64,000 nt of DNA from Pararge aegeria (taxonomy: Eukaryota > Arthropoda > Insecta > Lepidoptera > Nymphalidae), in contig NC_053202.1 of the NCBI RefSeq assembly GCF_905163445.1, positions 8,432,001-8,496,000 of the forward strand, written 5' to 3'. Both the position numbers and the translations under genes were made by a program. Of the stretch, positions 33,881 to 45,899 are shown one piece after another; the stretch's first letter is position 1, and every line of letters starts with the position of its first letter. The notes under the pieces were generated by a model. It saw only the letters and a program-made list of their open reading frames with translations. It did not search any database and was not told where the DNA came from.

Positions 33881-36800
33881 TTTAGTGAAGCAGACTTTTG
33901 ATGACACTGATGAAATAGGCAATATTATAATGACGGTACGGTTTTACAACGACATCTGTTCACATCAAAACCGACAAGAAACCTTTAACGTTTTCCATAG
34001 CTTAAACTTCAAATTTTAATTAATTTACGTAAACTTAACCGGACGGACACTCTCTCTTATACATTTATTTATGTATGTTCCACATTCTTGTATTAGTCGA
34101 TTATTAGGCAGTCGAGAAATTACCATATGGCAGACTAATAACGGACGTTCGTTTACACTAGTCCGTTACGATTTCTTTTAACAGTAATATTATCTCGACT
34201 GTATTAACTGATTGTTTTGCTTCATATTTAATTTTCTTGACCAACTTTTGCACAGTGGTAAATCTCTTATCATTTTCCTCCTATTAATATAAATGTTGGA
34301 AAAGTAGATGGTTAGAGGGGACGAGGACGTCCGAGTCGGACTTTTGTGGGACAAATAAAACGAAAGGTTGGGGCGGGACTTACAAAGAGGTTAAAGAGAG
34401 GGCCATGGATAGAAAAGGTTGGAAGGCTATACCGACAAGAGCTTAGCTCTTAAGTTTAAGAAGAAGGTCAATCTCAAGAGATATTTTCCAACTACGCGGG
34501 AATTCTTCAAGTGTAGCAGTAGGTGCGCTAACTTAGGTGCACTCTCTATTTCCTCATTGATAGAAGAACCAAATACTATTTATTCATCGGCCCTCAATCT
34601 AAAATAAAATCTAAAATCTGAATAAAACCCTGAATAAAAAATCTGCAGTCAAACATGCTCACCATGAAACCATTGAGGTTTATTATTAAGTAAAAAAAAG
34701 GAATTATTTTTTATTGAAAATACCTACGCGACGTTCGAATGATCGAGTTTTAATGTACTGCATTATTTGGTTTCCATATTCGTTATGATCTCACTAGGGA
34801 ATAAAGTACGTTATTTCATTATAATAAATATTTACCATTTTGCTGCTTTTGATGTTAACATATTTCATTTTAGGTAAAGTAAAACAAGACAAAGTAAAAT
34901 AACAAAAATAATGCAGATAGTAAATGATTGTAAAATTTTCACATACACACACAGACTGAAATTATAATGAATAAGTTTATTAATTATTATGTACGATTGA
35001 AAATTATTATGTAGAAACACGAATACGAATGTTTTATAGTTAGAAATAAAGGCTTTTTTTCTCTTATAATTTGTGGTTTCCGACAAACGGAACGACAAAT
35101 TAAAAACGACGCTTAAGCCTTTCAAACTAAAGCGAAACAGGTTTGTGTAGATATTCATTAAAGGCTCTGCTTTCTATAGTTGGTTTCACGTTATTTTATC
35201 CAATTTCATCTAAATCGAGAGTGTAAGCTGTGTACTGAACCTTGACTTTGAAATTGTTGTTCATGTGGTTGAAGGTAAAATTATTGTTGTTAATGGAACA
35301 TGTAAAGGTTTGTAAAATTATTCCGATTGGTGAATGTTGGGCATGTTTTTCTGTATTGTAGAGGTCTTGAGGTTAGGTTTTATTGAACTCGGGACCCCAG
35401 CTAAGCTTGGCACTCTCTTCAGACGGTTTCTCATGGCTCGGTATTGTGATTAATATTCTTATCGATTATTATATTATAATAGTACTGAATGAAAGGCAAC
35501 CTACATCCGAAACGGTTGATCTTAAAAATCTTGAATTAAAATTATTATTTTATTTTTTTTATTTTATTTTATTAATTAAGGCCCAAACAGTATACTTAAT
35601 ATTTAAAATTAGTACAAATAAAATAACACATACACCAATTAAGTAGCCGCTAATAAATCTAACGAAATACATTAAAATTGACAGCAAACTTATAACATAA
35701 TTATGAAACTTTAGAATATGTATAAAACACATATTATTGACAGATAATGTAAATAAGGGAATACCCTTATTAACAATATCCATCCAATCCAAGTGGATAT
35801 GTGAAAACATAAGTAGAACTTTTACGTAGAACAATTAGAAGTTAGAATTTAGAATAAAGATGTTTTTTTAACTGAGCAAGAGTAAGATTATTATTAATTA
35901 AATATTATTATTTAATTTTTTTTTTTTTAATTCTACCTCTGGAAAGTACCAGACGGTACTTTTAAAGAAAGTAATTTTTCAAGTTATATCCATGAAACTT
36001 TGTATTTGAACTTGTATATGATTTTTTTATGCGGTTGGGATTTTGTTATATGGGTGATATACGATTAAAAATTTTTAGAAAAGTATTAAATTTTTTGTAA
36101 TATTTTTATCACAGCTTTCAGTTTAAGTTAAATTTTTCCGTACTAGGAGTAGGTACTATGTTTACCTGTTTTGAAAAATAATAGATATTATGAATGATAT
36201 TCGAAGTTGTTTGACATAACTGCTTTTTTATCCTAGTTCTGTATTTTACACCACTTTGCGAAATCGCAATCGATTGTTAAATTAAGTGGTGTTTTCCGAG
36301 CTACTTTGTTCTAAATAACGCCTGGTAAAAAATCTCACATAATGTTGCAACACAGAGAAATTACCATCAGTAGTAGTCAGTGAAATGCGAAGTAAAGGAG
36401 AGAGACTTTCTTTAGCTTAAGCCAATGGCTCTTAAAATCTCGGCAGGCGCAACGACTCGCTGGCACACTTGCTTCAAGCCGCAATTTCCACCGTGTTATA
36501 ATAAAAAAATAGGCCTAATGTGTAGGAAGGTACTTCAAATCTAAATAAATGATGAACAAAATCTTATCATTATATAAGATTAAAGATTTTTAACTAAGAT
36601 TTTCGTGGTTAATAATTAATACTTAATAAATTATATAAGATGATGAAAGCAACTTTTGTTTCAACAATAACAATAGTTATATATTTTTCAAGTAGGTATA
36701 AGATATTATTAATATTAAAAATAACAAACAATGGCCGATAACCCTCTCGTCCTATCTTTTTTCTCTCTCAAAAAAGGATTTTTCAATAAGATCGCTCCTC

Positions 36801-36890
36801 TTCTTTGTATCTCTCTCCTTCTTCTCACGAATTTTGAGAGAAGGCCGCAATGCTAGTAGAAGTCAAAACATAATATTTCTACGGGTGTCT
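33881..36890. other. Intergenic, no gene seen
   Basis: AT-rich. The stretch 34360-34450 (EVKERAMDRKGW on the plus strand) could be a LINE ORF2 scrap. A pyrimidine-rich tract is at about 36745-36835. Nothing with host coding character. Confidence 0.4.
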
Positions 36891-37369
36891 ACCACGATTG
36901 TCATTTTTGGGCAAAGTACTTAAAAATTGGCTTCTTGTTTGTTGTTACTCTGCTTCTTGTTTCTTAGTTTGTAACCTAGGTTTGGTTTGTAACCACTGCA
37001 CCGATTTTGATAAAACTCGCACATATTATATATTGCATCCTTTAGATAAACAGAGGATAGTTTTTTATTTTGTTTTTGTAGACTTCATGTGCTCTTGAAA
37101 ACTTAACGGGAAACCCTCAGTTGTGGTTGTTTCTTGATGATGCATTCCTTCACAGATGAAGCAAGAGATATTTGTTTGCTTAAATAAAAAAAATAAAAAA
37201 AACTCACATAGCTCCCAAAAGTTACAAAACGCACCTCTTGCTTTTCGGTGTAACGTGTGTTTTTTGCCAGGATCAAACTCTGCTCTTACAAAGAGAAATT
37301 TACACACTAGGCTATCGCCACTACTAATAGATATAAGTACAAAGTGTAAATGAAAACCAAAATAATACT

Positions 37370-37750
37370 TTACAGGCTTTAGAGCTACATTATGAACTGT
37401 CTCCGAGACTTATCTGTGAAACCGAAAACCTAATAGTTAATGAGTAAACCACTGCCATAGTTTTTACTGAAAGAAATAAAATAAAGTCTTATAATCACAT
37501 GCAACATTTAACTAATGTGACTCCTGTTTCTTAGTTAGGTAAGCGTCGCGTAGCGGTACTATACGCGTACCGGTCTTTATTCTTCAATAGGGTTGTCAAT
37601 AAGTAAACACTTAGAATGTTTTGAATTCGTTTGTATGGAAAAATAAATATGCTTCTTTTTTGTTAATATTTTTACAGGGTGATCGCTTATAAAATATACT
37701 TATGCATCCTTCAATATTGCTTCGTACTTCTGTTACACGATGTATATTAT
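37370..37750 (+). repeat. About 370-bp direct repeat, copy 1
   Basis: Shares CAGGCTTTAGAGCTACATTA, GAGTAAACCACTGCC, AATAGGGTTGTCAA, TTGTATGGAAAAATAAATAT and ATACTTATGCATCCTTCAAT with copy 2 at about 38383-38730, same orientation. Confidence 0.75.
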
Positions 37751-38382
37751 TTAATTTTATAGAATCGAATTGGAAAATAATTTTCATATTTCGAACCCCG
37801 AGTGAAGTCCTATGCGTGACTTCTCGTTATTGACACTTTCACTTCTACTTCCAAATCTTATGGTTTAAGCCGGTACATTTGGCTTTCCAAAATGTTTTGC
37901 CACTTAAACAGTCTCCAATGCACAGTAAATGCTTGGAGCAATTTATGTATATTTAAGCCGCTTAAGCTAACTGGTAAAGGTGCTTTTGTGGCTTTACATT
38001 TGAAACTCATTGTATTATTGTCAATTCATTCATTTATCTTAACGATGCCTTGCGACGCATTCAGCTATCATCGTATTCTTAATTGGTGGATGTTTACTGC
38101 TGGATAGAGAAGTATTTTAGGGATTTCCAGGTCTTATGCCACTCCTACCCACGGTTTCCTGCTACTATTGTTATGACACCAGTCCGCCCGGGAAAGCCAA
38201 TGCTGTACCTATAAACAATTGTAAGCCGATATAAAACAGAATACATGCTGCAAATTGCATTGCATGAATCATTTTTTTTCTCCAATACTTATTTCTGCCG
38301 CTTAGCAGCATTGCTAAATGGTCAGGTCTGGAAGCTGTAGTTGCCAGTGTAATTACAGGTACATGGCACATTAATATAATAG

Positions 38383-38730
38383 TTCACAGGCTTTAGATGT
38401 ACATTATGTACTGTAAGACCTATCTTTGAAACCAAAAACTTATAGTTTTGAGTAAACCACTTTTATAGTTTTTACTTAAAGAAATTCATCATCACATGCA
38501 AAATTAAAATCCTGTCACTTTATGTGCGCGCGGCACGCGTTGCGTAGTGTAGGTAGTATGTATGGTCTCTTATCTTCGATAGGGTTGTAACCAAGACTGT
38601 TTTAAATTCTTTTGTATGGAAAAATAAATATGGTGTTTTTAATTTAATATTTTTACATGGTGATTTCTTATGAAATATACTTATGCATCCTTCAATATTA
38701 TTTCGTAATTATGTTTCACGTTGTATAGTG
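38383..38730 (+). repeat. About 350-bp direct repeat, copy 2
   Basis: Co-linear with 37370-37750, moderately diverged (CAGGCTTTAGATGTACATTA, GATAGGGTTGTAAC, the same ATACTTATGCATCCTTCAAT). It is either a local duplication or two insertions of one unknown family. Confidence 0.75.
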
Positions 38731-38818
38731 AAATTCGCAGAACTATTGATTACACTGCTCTTCCTCAATGCATTATCTTATTATAATTTGTTTATTTATT
38801 ATATTTGTTTATTATTAT

Positions 38819-39268
38819 TGACGGTCGACTGGGCAGCGACCCTGCTTTCTGAGTCCAAGGCCGTGGGTTCGATTCCCACAAACTGGAAAATGTTTGTGTG
38901 ACGAGCATAAGTGTTTTTCAGTGTCTGGGTATTTAGCTGTATATTATAAATATTTATGTATATTATTCATAAAAATACTATTGTTGTGTATGTTAAAAGT
39001 GTTGATGTGTTTATAAAGCGACGCTCTTCAACTTACCATCATGTGGCCGATCGGCTTGGTCCATCAATTAATACTTATAAAAAAAAAACTATATATAAGA
39101 AATCTTGTTTTAAGTATTAAGTGTACAATTATTTAATATTTTCTAAGTATTTATGTATATATAATTCATAAAAATATTCACCAGTCATCTTAGTACCCAT
39201 AACACTAGCTATGCTTTCTTTGGGGCTAGATAGCGATGTGTGTATTGTCGTAGTATATTTATTTATTT
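38819..39268 (+). mobile_element. SINE family 2, interrupted
   Basis: The head and mid part (GACGGTCGACTGGGCAGCGA ... TATTCATAAAAATAC) occupy 38819-38975. The 3' part (AAGTATTTATGTATATATAA ... GTATTGTCGTAGTATA) is at about 39140-39268. About 165 bp of foreign sequence lies between, and the TATTTATGTATAT motif is present on both sides. Confidence 0.7.
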
Positions 39269-39869
39269 TATTAAAAAGGTCTATCCAACGACATATAATT
39301 TTTTTAATGGGTGCAAGTCCAACTACTCCGTTATCGGCATTTCCTCTGTGTAAAAAAGGCATTGCCACACGATATTAATAATTATTACTCAAAAAACTGC
39401 TGTTTTGTATTATTATTACTTGAAAATCATCAGAGAGTCAAGACTCAGTTGATGAAATAAACAAAAAAAAAAAATATATATATATTCTCAGTTTATAACT
39501 GTCCCACGCTGAGCAAAGGCCACCTCTCTCCGAACAAAATAATGAGAGACTCAACAATAATTATTCCGATTAGTTTCGATGCCGGTAAAAAAAAACAAAT
39601 ACAATAATTTGGATGCTGTCCATCACTACTCATTAAGTCACCAGGTTACATTTTTTGATTGAACATTTTGACTATAACTTTTATAGCACTTAGGTACTCC
39701 GTGAGTGAGTGTGTTATATTTCTTTAACAAAATAAAATTAGATAAATTAAACAAAATCAAGTTATATTTCTTTAACAAAATAGAAATTAAACAAAATCAA
39801 AGGGGGATTATCATAAAATATGTAGAGCGAAATAAAAATAAAAATCTGTCTTATTTTGATGCAATTTGG

Positions 39870-39875
39870 TTTATT
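39870..39875 (-). terminator. Probable poly(A) signal of gene C
   Basis: TTTATT on the plus strand is AATAAA on the transcript strand. I saw no earlier copy of that hexamer after the gene C stop, which implies a 3' UTR of about 0.83 kb. Confidence 0.5.
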
Positions 39876-40697
39876 CTATGACTACAAAATAATGCAAGAC
39901 TACAAAACGAACATTCAATAAATAGTTCACATTCATTTCGTGATACACGATACTTACAACTAAAAAAGTAACTAACAAAAATTAAGAAATTAACGAAAAC
40001 AGATGCAAATAAAACTGAATTAAAAACAAAGAGATCAATAATGGTAACTATGATAGTACATACAATACTTAACAAAAAGTACATAGTATAAATATAACAT
40101 ACTACTAAATATTATAAGTATAGGATATAAATGAAGCGAATGAAAAATTACAAAAGAATTAATACAAATACCATTTTAAGTAACTAAAATATATAAAAAA
40201 TATACGCATATAAAAATTAAGAAAAGGAATAAATATATTACGAATTAAGTAAAAATAAAAATTGATAAATACAACAATCAATAAGTTTTTGCATTATAAA
40301 AATTAAATAAAAAAAACAGCAAAAACTATGTATCATTAAATATATAAATGTAGATATTTATATGTAAAAATACAACAAACAGTACCATAAACATTACTTG
40401 AACGAAGACTGAACTAAGATGTTCAATAATAATAAGAAAAAAATAAATAGTTATAAAAAATACAGTCAAAAAGATATATAACAAACTCAAAACAAAACAA
40501 AAATCCTTTTCAGTCAGATTACTGAACAAAACATCGAACAAAAAACAAACAAAAACTATAAAATGACCGAAAAGAAACAAAACAGAAACAAAATACCGTA
40601 AACATATCGCATACACATACACGCACACATATAAATTAAGATTCGTAATAAATTATTATGTTTTAAGTATTAAACCCGGTTTACTTATTTGGTAAAA
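39876..40697 (-). other. Putative long U-rich 3' UTR of gene C
   Basis: The plus strand here is strikingly rich in A and poor in T (for example ACAAAAATTAAGAAATTAAC), so the sense transcript would be U-rich and A-poor. No coding potential. A similar stretch follows gene E. Confidence 0.5.
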
Positions 40698-43600
40698 TTA
40701 CTGCTTGTAGGCGGAATAGGCCAGATTGTTGGCTTCATCTCTTGATCTAGACCAACCACCTTCCCAACCGCTAGGGGCCGGGTGGGGGTGCTCTTCATGA
40801 GTCACCCACGTGTGCTCCTCTTGGGAATGTTTCTTGGCGAGGATGAGAGCTTTGATGATGGCAATGACCTTAGCAATGAAGGCGATCTTGGCAAGGACTG
40901 CAAGTTTGAATACGGAGGCGGCGATTATCAAGAGGGCAATGACCACAAGTGCGACCGCCTTAATTTTACCCAAAATGGCGAGGGGAATGAGGAGCTTGAG
41001 CTTCTTCTTCAGCTGCTTCTTCTTCTTTCCACGGCCTTCTTCAACTGTAATAAAAAAAAAGGATTGAAAAATATAATAGCTATATTTAAAATATTTATTA
41101 AAAAAAAAATAAACAGCTCTGTATTATTATGAATATTAGCATTATTTGATATGAACCTGTTTTTTTAATTATTTACAAACAAAAGGTAAAATTGTTTACA
41201 GAGTTTATAAGATAAAACAATGTATATGAGCAAAAAATTAATATTAAATTTATCAATTTGAACAAAATTCAACCAGTGTATAAAAGTCTAAACGACGCTA
41301 TTTATTTTTGTCATCTGAACCGCCGAATATTTTCTTGACATTAGGTGTATTGTAGATGTTTCCAAAATAAATCTAGAATCCCTACGATACCTATAAATAA
41401 ATATGAAATAGTATTTAAAATTCTCGTGTTGTCTCTTTTACTTTTTTGTATATTATGTGTGTGCAATAAAGAATTCAAACAATCAAACACCTGTTCACAA
41501 TGATGTGTATAATATGTATTCCAGTATTTTTAATTTATAAACATTATATCATTATTTGGTTGATGATTGTGAATTACTTAAGCTTCTTACAAGAAAATTC
41601 AAATATCCGTAATGTAAAAAGAAAGCCAATTGTATTACCATAACGGTAAACATTTTACGAGAAAGCAAATATACACCTTCTTAACATAATATGATATTAT
41701 AAATGAATGATTAAGAGGCACGTAAAAAGCTACTATTTTTTTGTATTTTTCCATCCCGCGGTCGTTCTTTACAATAAACTTATGACTACTGATTTAACTT
41801 TCCGCGTAAGATTTAGATATGACTAATTAACAATGAATAAATTTATTAGATCTGGCTCAGGCAGAAACATAATGCATATAATACAAAACTACATTTTAGT
41901 TTTTGTTTAGCTCGAATTGAGATCAAGTCGTATCCCAGGTTCCACTGAACCAATTTTAGTTACAGTTGAAGCGTTATTATTGTCTGACCAAGCTTTTAAT
42001 TTAAAATTTGTGTAGCATATAATTCAGGTTAAAACGTATCTCAGAATGTAGCGAAAAGATTGTTATCAAACTTTAGAGCATTGTTTAAATGTTACCATGG
42101 GCTTTATAACATCAAAGTCTCTTCTAAGGTCGGGCAAATATTTTTTGTTATATGTACAAAAAAACAAATAAACTCACAAACATGTTACGATTAACACATA
42201 ATATACAAAAATACTATAGATTATGATTTCATAACAGCTTAAATCTGATCGTCAGTGTTGTAATTACGCTGTTATAAAGATCTAAATGTTGCTGTGGATA
42301 AAATCAGTGTGCATTTTTATTAACTTGAAATGATAGTTAGATAGCCCGTGATGACGGCAAATTGGAACACAGCTGTCGCCACCCCTCGTCCCGCGGGTCT
42401 CGTACGAAGCGACTCAGGGAATATAACAAGGCCTCCCGTTTGGAGAGGCTTTTAGTTCAGCTGTGGACCGTTATAGTCTATTGATGGTATAGTTGAACTA
42501 TTTATATAGATTTATCTATAAGTTCAGTTTGATCTTAACTTTACTTACTGTAGCCCTAGTAAAAAAATTCATGTAAACGAACGTAGCAAGACAGAGTGAC
42601 GGACCCTCCTTATCACATTATAACTCGTAATATTTTCAAAAGAACTCTTAACATTGATTGGTTAATACTTGTTTTATTGGTATCTAGAAAGAGCAACATC
42701 CTTGCAAAATGTCAAACACTTTTAAACCACAGATATCATGGCAGGCCAAAAATGGTAGAAATGCTCTGTGGTATAAATAACGTCCGCTGGAATGAAAAGA
42801 AATCAAGAGTTGTAAATAATATCAAACTACACATTTGATTTAAAATCTACGTAGTTTAACGGGTTACATATTCGAACCGCATACGAAATGAGCTGACTTC
42901 CGCGCGAGAATATAAAATGATAATTAGCGGGAAGCCTTTGAGATAAAAAATTGGAGAGATTTTTAAATTCGAAACCAGTATCTTTGACATACTTTAAAAC
43001 CTTTCCACGTCGCATTTCACTATTACGCAATTTAAAGAACACACGCACAGGACCGGTTTCTGCCTGGATATGCTCATTGGATTTTTTATGTAGCTCATCA
43101 ACTTATTTACTAACAATTTTATTGACAATTAAAATAATCACCAGTCATATTTACAGATAAAAAAATTAAGTTTTTAAAAATTTGTTCTGAAAGGCACAGA
43201 TTATACAAATTTGCATACGTAGAATCTCAAGTTTTTCTCGGTGTAAAAATGTACCGATGTATTTTGTTATCAATATCTACTTAATAATCTCAAAAATATA
43301 TTACCGCTGAATCCGGTTGACTGCCTATATGGCCTAGTAGCTTGAAGTCCTGGGTTGGATTCCCAGGTTATGCCATAAAATTGTAAGGCCATACCATAAA
43401 AAACTCTAAATTTTAAATTATTATAGCTTAATCAATTTTATGCCTCGGAGAGCAAGGTAAGTTGTCGTTTCTGTTAAAATCATTAACACGTGATAATAAT
43501 CTTTCAATCCCGCCAACCCGAATAGTAGCAGCTTAGAGGGCCAAAGCTCTAAATGTTGGCATGTTTGACACTAATCGGATGTTGATAATTTAAATTAAAA

Positions 43601-45191
43601 TAAAATCGTTAATATTTGTATTGAAAACAGGACTTATCGAAATTAAATTGTACCAAATGCTTTATCCTATGACTTTTTGCTTTTTGTCACGCTTATCACG
43701 AGAACTATATTTTTTGCATTTTATTTACCATCAATTGGTGATGGTAGTAATAAAATAATGATAGTTGACATCACGCTATGACCCTTAACAGCCGGGAAAA
43801 CTATGTTAGGTATATCTCGGACGGGCATCGCGTTGGGTCAGATTAAATTGTCTAGATTATCGGATTAAACTTTGTATAGAAAGAAATATGATAAAAAGTT
43901 TTAGGTTATAATAATATAATATTGTAGCCAATATTTCAAAAGTAGTGAAATTAAGATAATTTGATTATTATAATTTTTTTTTATGCTTGACAACTTCCAA
44001 GTACGTGTTCTCCACATAGCTTTGTATCAAGTTACAATAGGACAACTGTTTTACGAGTTCTATAAATATGTCTTACCAGCCTCTCCAAGAGCACGGCTTT
44101 GATCTTCCTCATCATCAGCACCAGTGTAGCTGAACTCTAGGTCACTTTTCTGCAACAGATCAGTGGTACTCTCCCATAATCTCTCAGTGATCTGCTTGCT
44201 CCTGGTCTCAGGATCTGTTGATAGAGATTCGTAGCTCCTGCCTTCTTTTGGATTGTTGTTATAAATAGTAATGCCATCAATGATGTCCAACTTGCGAACT
44301 GTTCCAAGACGTTCAGTCGCTTTGAGTGCGTGTTCCTGTAAAAGAGTTTAATTTGTTTTTAATATCAATGAGTAAAGTATAGTAATTTAAAAGTCAAATT
44401 TACTGAATTTTTATTGTATACTTCTTGTTTTTACTAAAAAAGAAAGAAACAATAAGAGAGCAAGTTATACAGATTATAAAATTTGTCATTGTTTTAGTTT
44501 AATTATTATCTCGTCTATATAATCAAAGGCTGCGTAAGGTTAAACCTACGATTAACAAAAGTGTTAAGAAAAATATTTTTTTAGTTTTATGGTCTCTAAT
44601 CATACGATTCTATTTTTCTTCTAAGGTATTCATATCATTATTAACTTTAGTTACTACAAATAAAGGATTTGTATTTTTAGCGAACTAAATGTAATCGTTT
44701 CTATTAAATAAATAATTTAAAAAATTTCATAGATTTTAATTTTTAACCCGCATTTTTATGTAACATTTAAGCTATTAAGACTGTGATATATAGAGCAATA
44801 ATTTATTAAACAAAATAATGTTAAACCGGCAGAATAACGCACATTAATTTTAAATGCAGATGTGCGATCTTAAAAATGCTAAAGCTTATTTAATTAGAAA
44901 AGATCGCAAGAGTAATCCATAAGTGACGATATCCATAACATCTGTAACTTTTAAATTTTGCTCGATGTTAAACTGGCTTGGTATACATTTAATTTGATTA
45001 ACACCACTGTCAAAGTTGTCACGTCCATATTATTTGTCGGAACACTTAATTACCTTCAGGCACAAACTCAAATCACTATTCATGCAGTTCACAAAGTTGC
45101 CAGCAACTATACGAAGCACTGAATCTTCCTGAGCTATAGGGTTTGAGCTCACGACCACCACTACACTTATAAATATCACGAAGAACTTCAT
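40698..45191 (-). CDS. Osi: Osiris family gene C (DUF1676), complete, 247 aa
   Basis: Exons 45054-45191, 44077-44335 and 40698-41044 give 744 bp (247 codons plus stop). Residues 1-16 are a signal peptide (MKFFVIFISVVVVVSS), C36/C44 the Cys pair (LSLCLK, donor AAG|GTAATT). Exon 2 reads EHALKATERLGTVRKLDIID, then ITIYNNNPKEGRSYESLSTD, ends in an acidic DDEEDQ stretch and is phase 1. Exon 3 reads VEEGRGKKKKQLKKKLKLLI, then a hydrophobic Ala/Ile/Val-rich segment (KAVALVVIALLIIAASVFKL and on), a HEEHPHPAP tail, and EANNLAYSAYKQ. The terminal motif is ANNLAY (Q replaced by N). Intron 2 (41045-44076) is 3.0 kb. A GTG seven codons upstream is in frame, but the ATG sits exactly before the signal peptide. 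Gene D is in the same orientation immediately upstream. Confidence 0.93.
42370..42460 (+). repeat. CCCGCGGGTCTC repeat in intron 2 of gene C
   Basis: CGCCACCCCTCGTCCCGCGG and GGCCTCCCGTTTGGAGAGGC match the repeat at 33735-33880. Confidence 0.5.
43320..43375 (+). mobile_element. tRNA-like SINE head in intron 2 of gene C
   Basis: GACTGCCTATATGGCCTAGT and GGGTTGGATTCCCAGG are A- and B-box-like. There is no clover-leaf, so it is read as a SINE piece and not a tRNA gene. Confidence 0.4.
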
Positions 45192-45262
45192 GTTTTGTTT
45201 GTTTACGACCACGTACTCAAGCGCGCCGAATTCGACTGTGATGATCTCTTGATTGGTAGTGG

Positions 45263-45285
45263 TTTTTTATCTAAATTGTCCCCAC
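45263..45285 (-). promoter_or_regulatory. Putative core promoter of gene C
   Basis: On the minus strand GTGGGGACAATTTAG (45285-45271) is followed by ATAAAAAA (45270-45263), 79 bp before the ATG. ATCATCACAG lies about 25-34 bp downstream as a possible initiator. Confidence 0.45.
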
Positions 45286-45420
45286 TCTCTGTTTCCGCGT
45301 ATTAATATTTTTAAAGTAATCGATGCCTCTATAAGTCGTAGAAGACTTTATGCCATAGTGAGTGACATAGTTATTCTTTCATTAATATTAATTTTATAGA
45401 ATAGCGCACGCAGTCATCTA

Positions 45421-45451
45421 TTTTGGTAGCTTTATGCAATAGCTACCAAAA
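45421..45451. repeat. 11-bp hairpin upstream of gene C
   Basis: TTTTGGTAGCT (45421-45431) pairs with AGCTACCAAAA (45441-45451), 9-nt loop, about 230 bp upstream of the gene C start. Core TAGCTTTA resembles the gene B intron hairpin. Confidence 0.8.
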
Positions 45452-45500
45452 AAAAGAAAGAAAAATATTTAAACGTATCTGGTAATAAATATGGTGCGTA

Positions 45501-45657
45501 TCTTTATATATATATTTCTTGTGTGCGTGTGTATGTCACTGAACTCCTCCTAAACGGCTGGGCCGATTTTAATGAATTTTTTGGTATGCGTTCGGGTGGC
45601 GCCCTGGATGGTTTAGATTCACAAATCAGCCCGACAGATGGCGCTGGGGTCCGCTAG
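45501..45657 (+). mobile_element. Mini-Helitron, 157 bp, between genes C and D
   Basis: A|TCTTTATATATATATTTCTT start, GGCTGGGCCGATTTTAATGA inside, GGGGTCCGCTAG|T end, nearly identical to 32797-32946. It lies in the short spacer about 0.3 kb upstream of gene C's start, so it could affect C's promoter. Confidence 0.75.
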
Positions 45658-45788
45658 TATAATATAAAATTATTTATTGTTTTTCAGAGAGATGTAGCTA
45701 AGAAATAACATCGGTACTTACTATACAACAAAATTCGTAATTAACTTGAGGATGGAAATGAAAAAAATGAGTATTTTGTAATTATTGT

Positions 45789-45794
45789 TTTATT
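45789..45794 (-). terminator. Poly(A) signal of gene D
   Basis: AATAAA on the minus strand about 106 bp after the stop codon, giving a short 3' UTR unlike genes C and E. Confidence 0.6.
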
Positions 45795-45899
45795 TGTCAT
45801 AAATTAAATAAATTAGACTGAGGTACTGATATGGCAACACACGCATTCTTCAATAAATATTTCATACACACAAACACACGCATTCGACCTTGGTCCAGA

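Noticed and set aside
40782..41132. Two overlapping plus-strand frames of 85-116 codons
   Set aside because: They lie opposite exon 3 of gene C and arise from its biased codons.
45192..45213. Seven-codon GTG extension of gene C
   Set aside because: Non-ATG start and it would place polar residues before the signal peptide.
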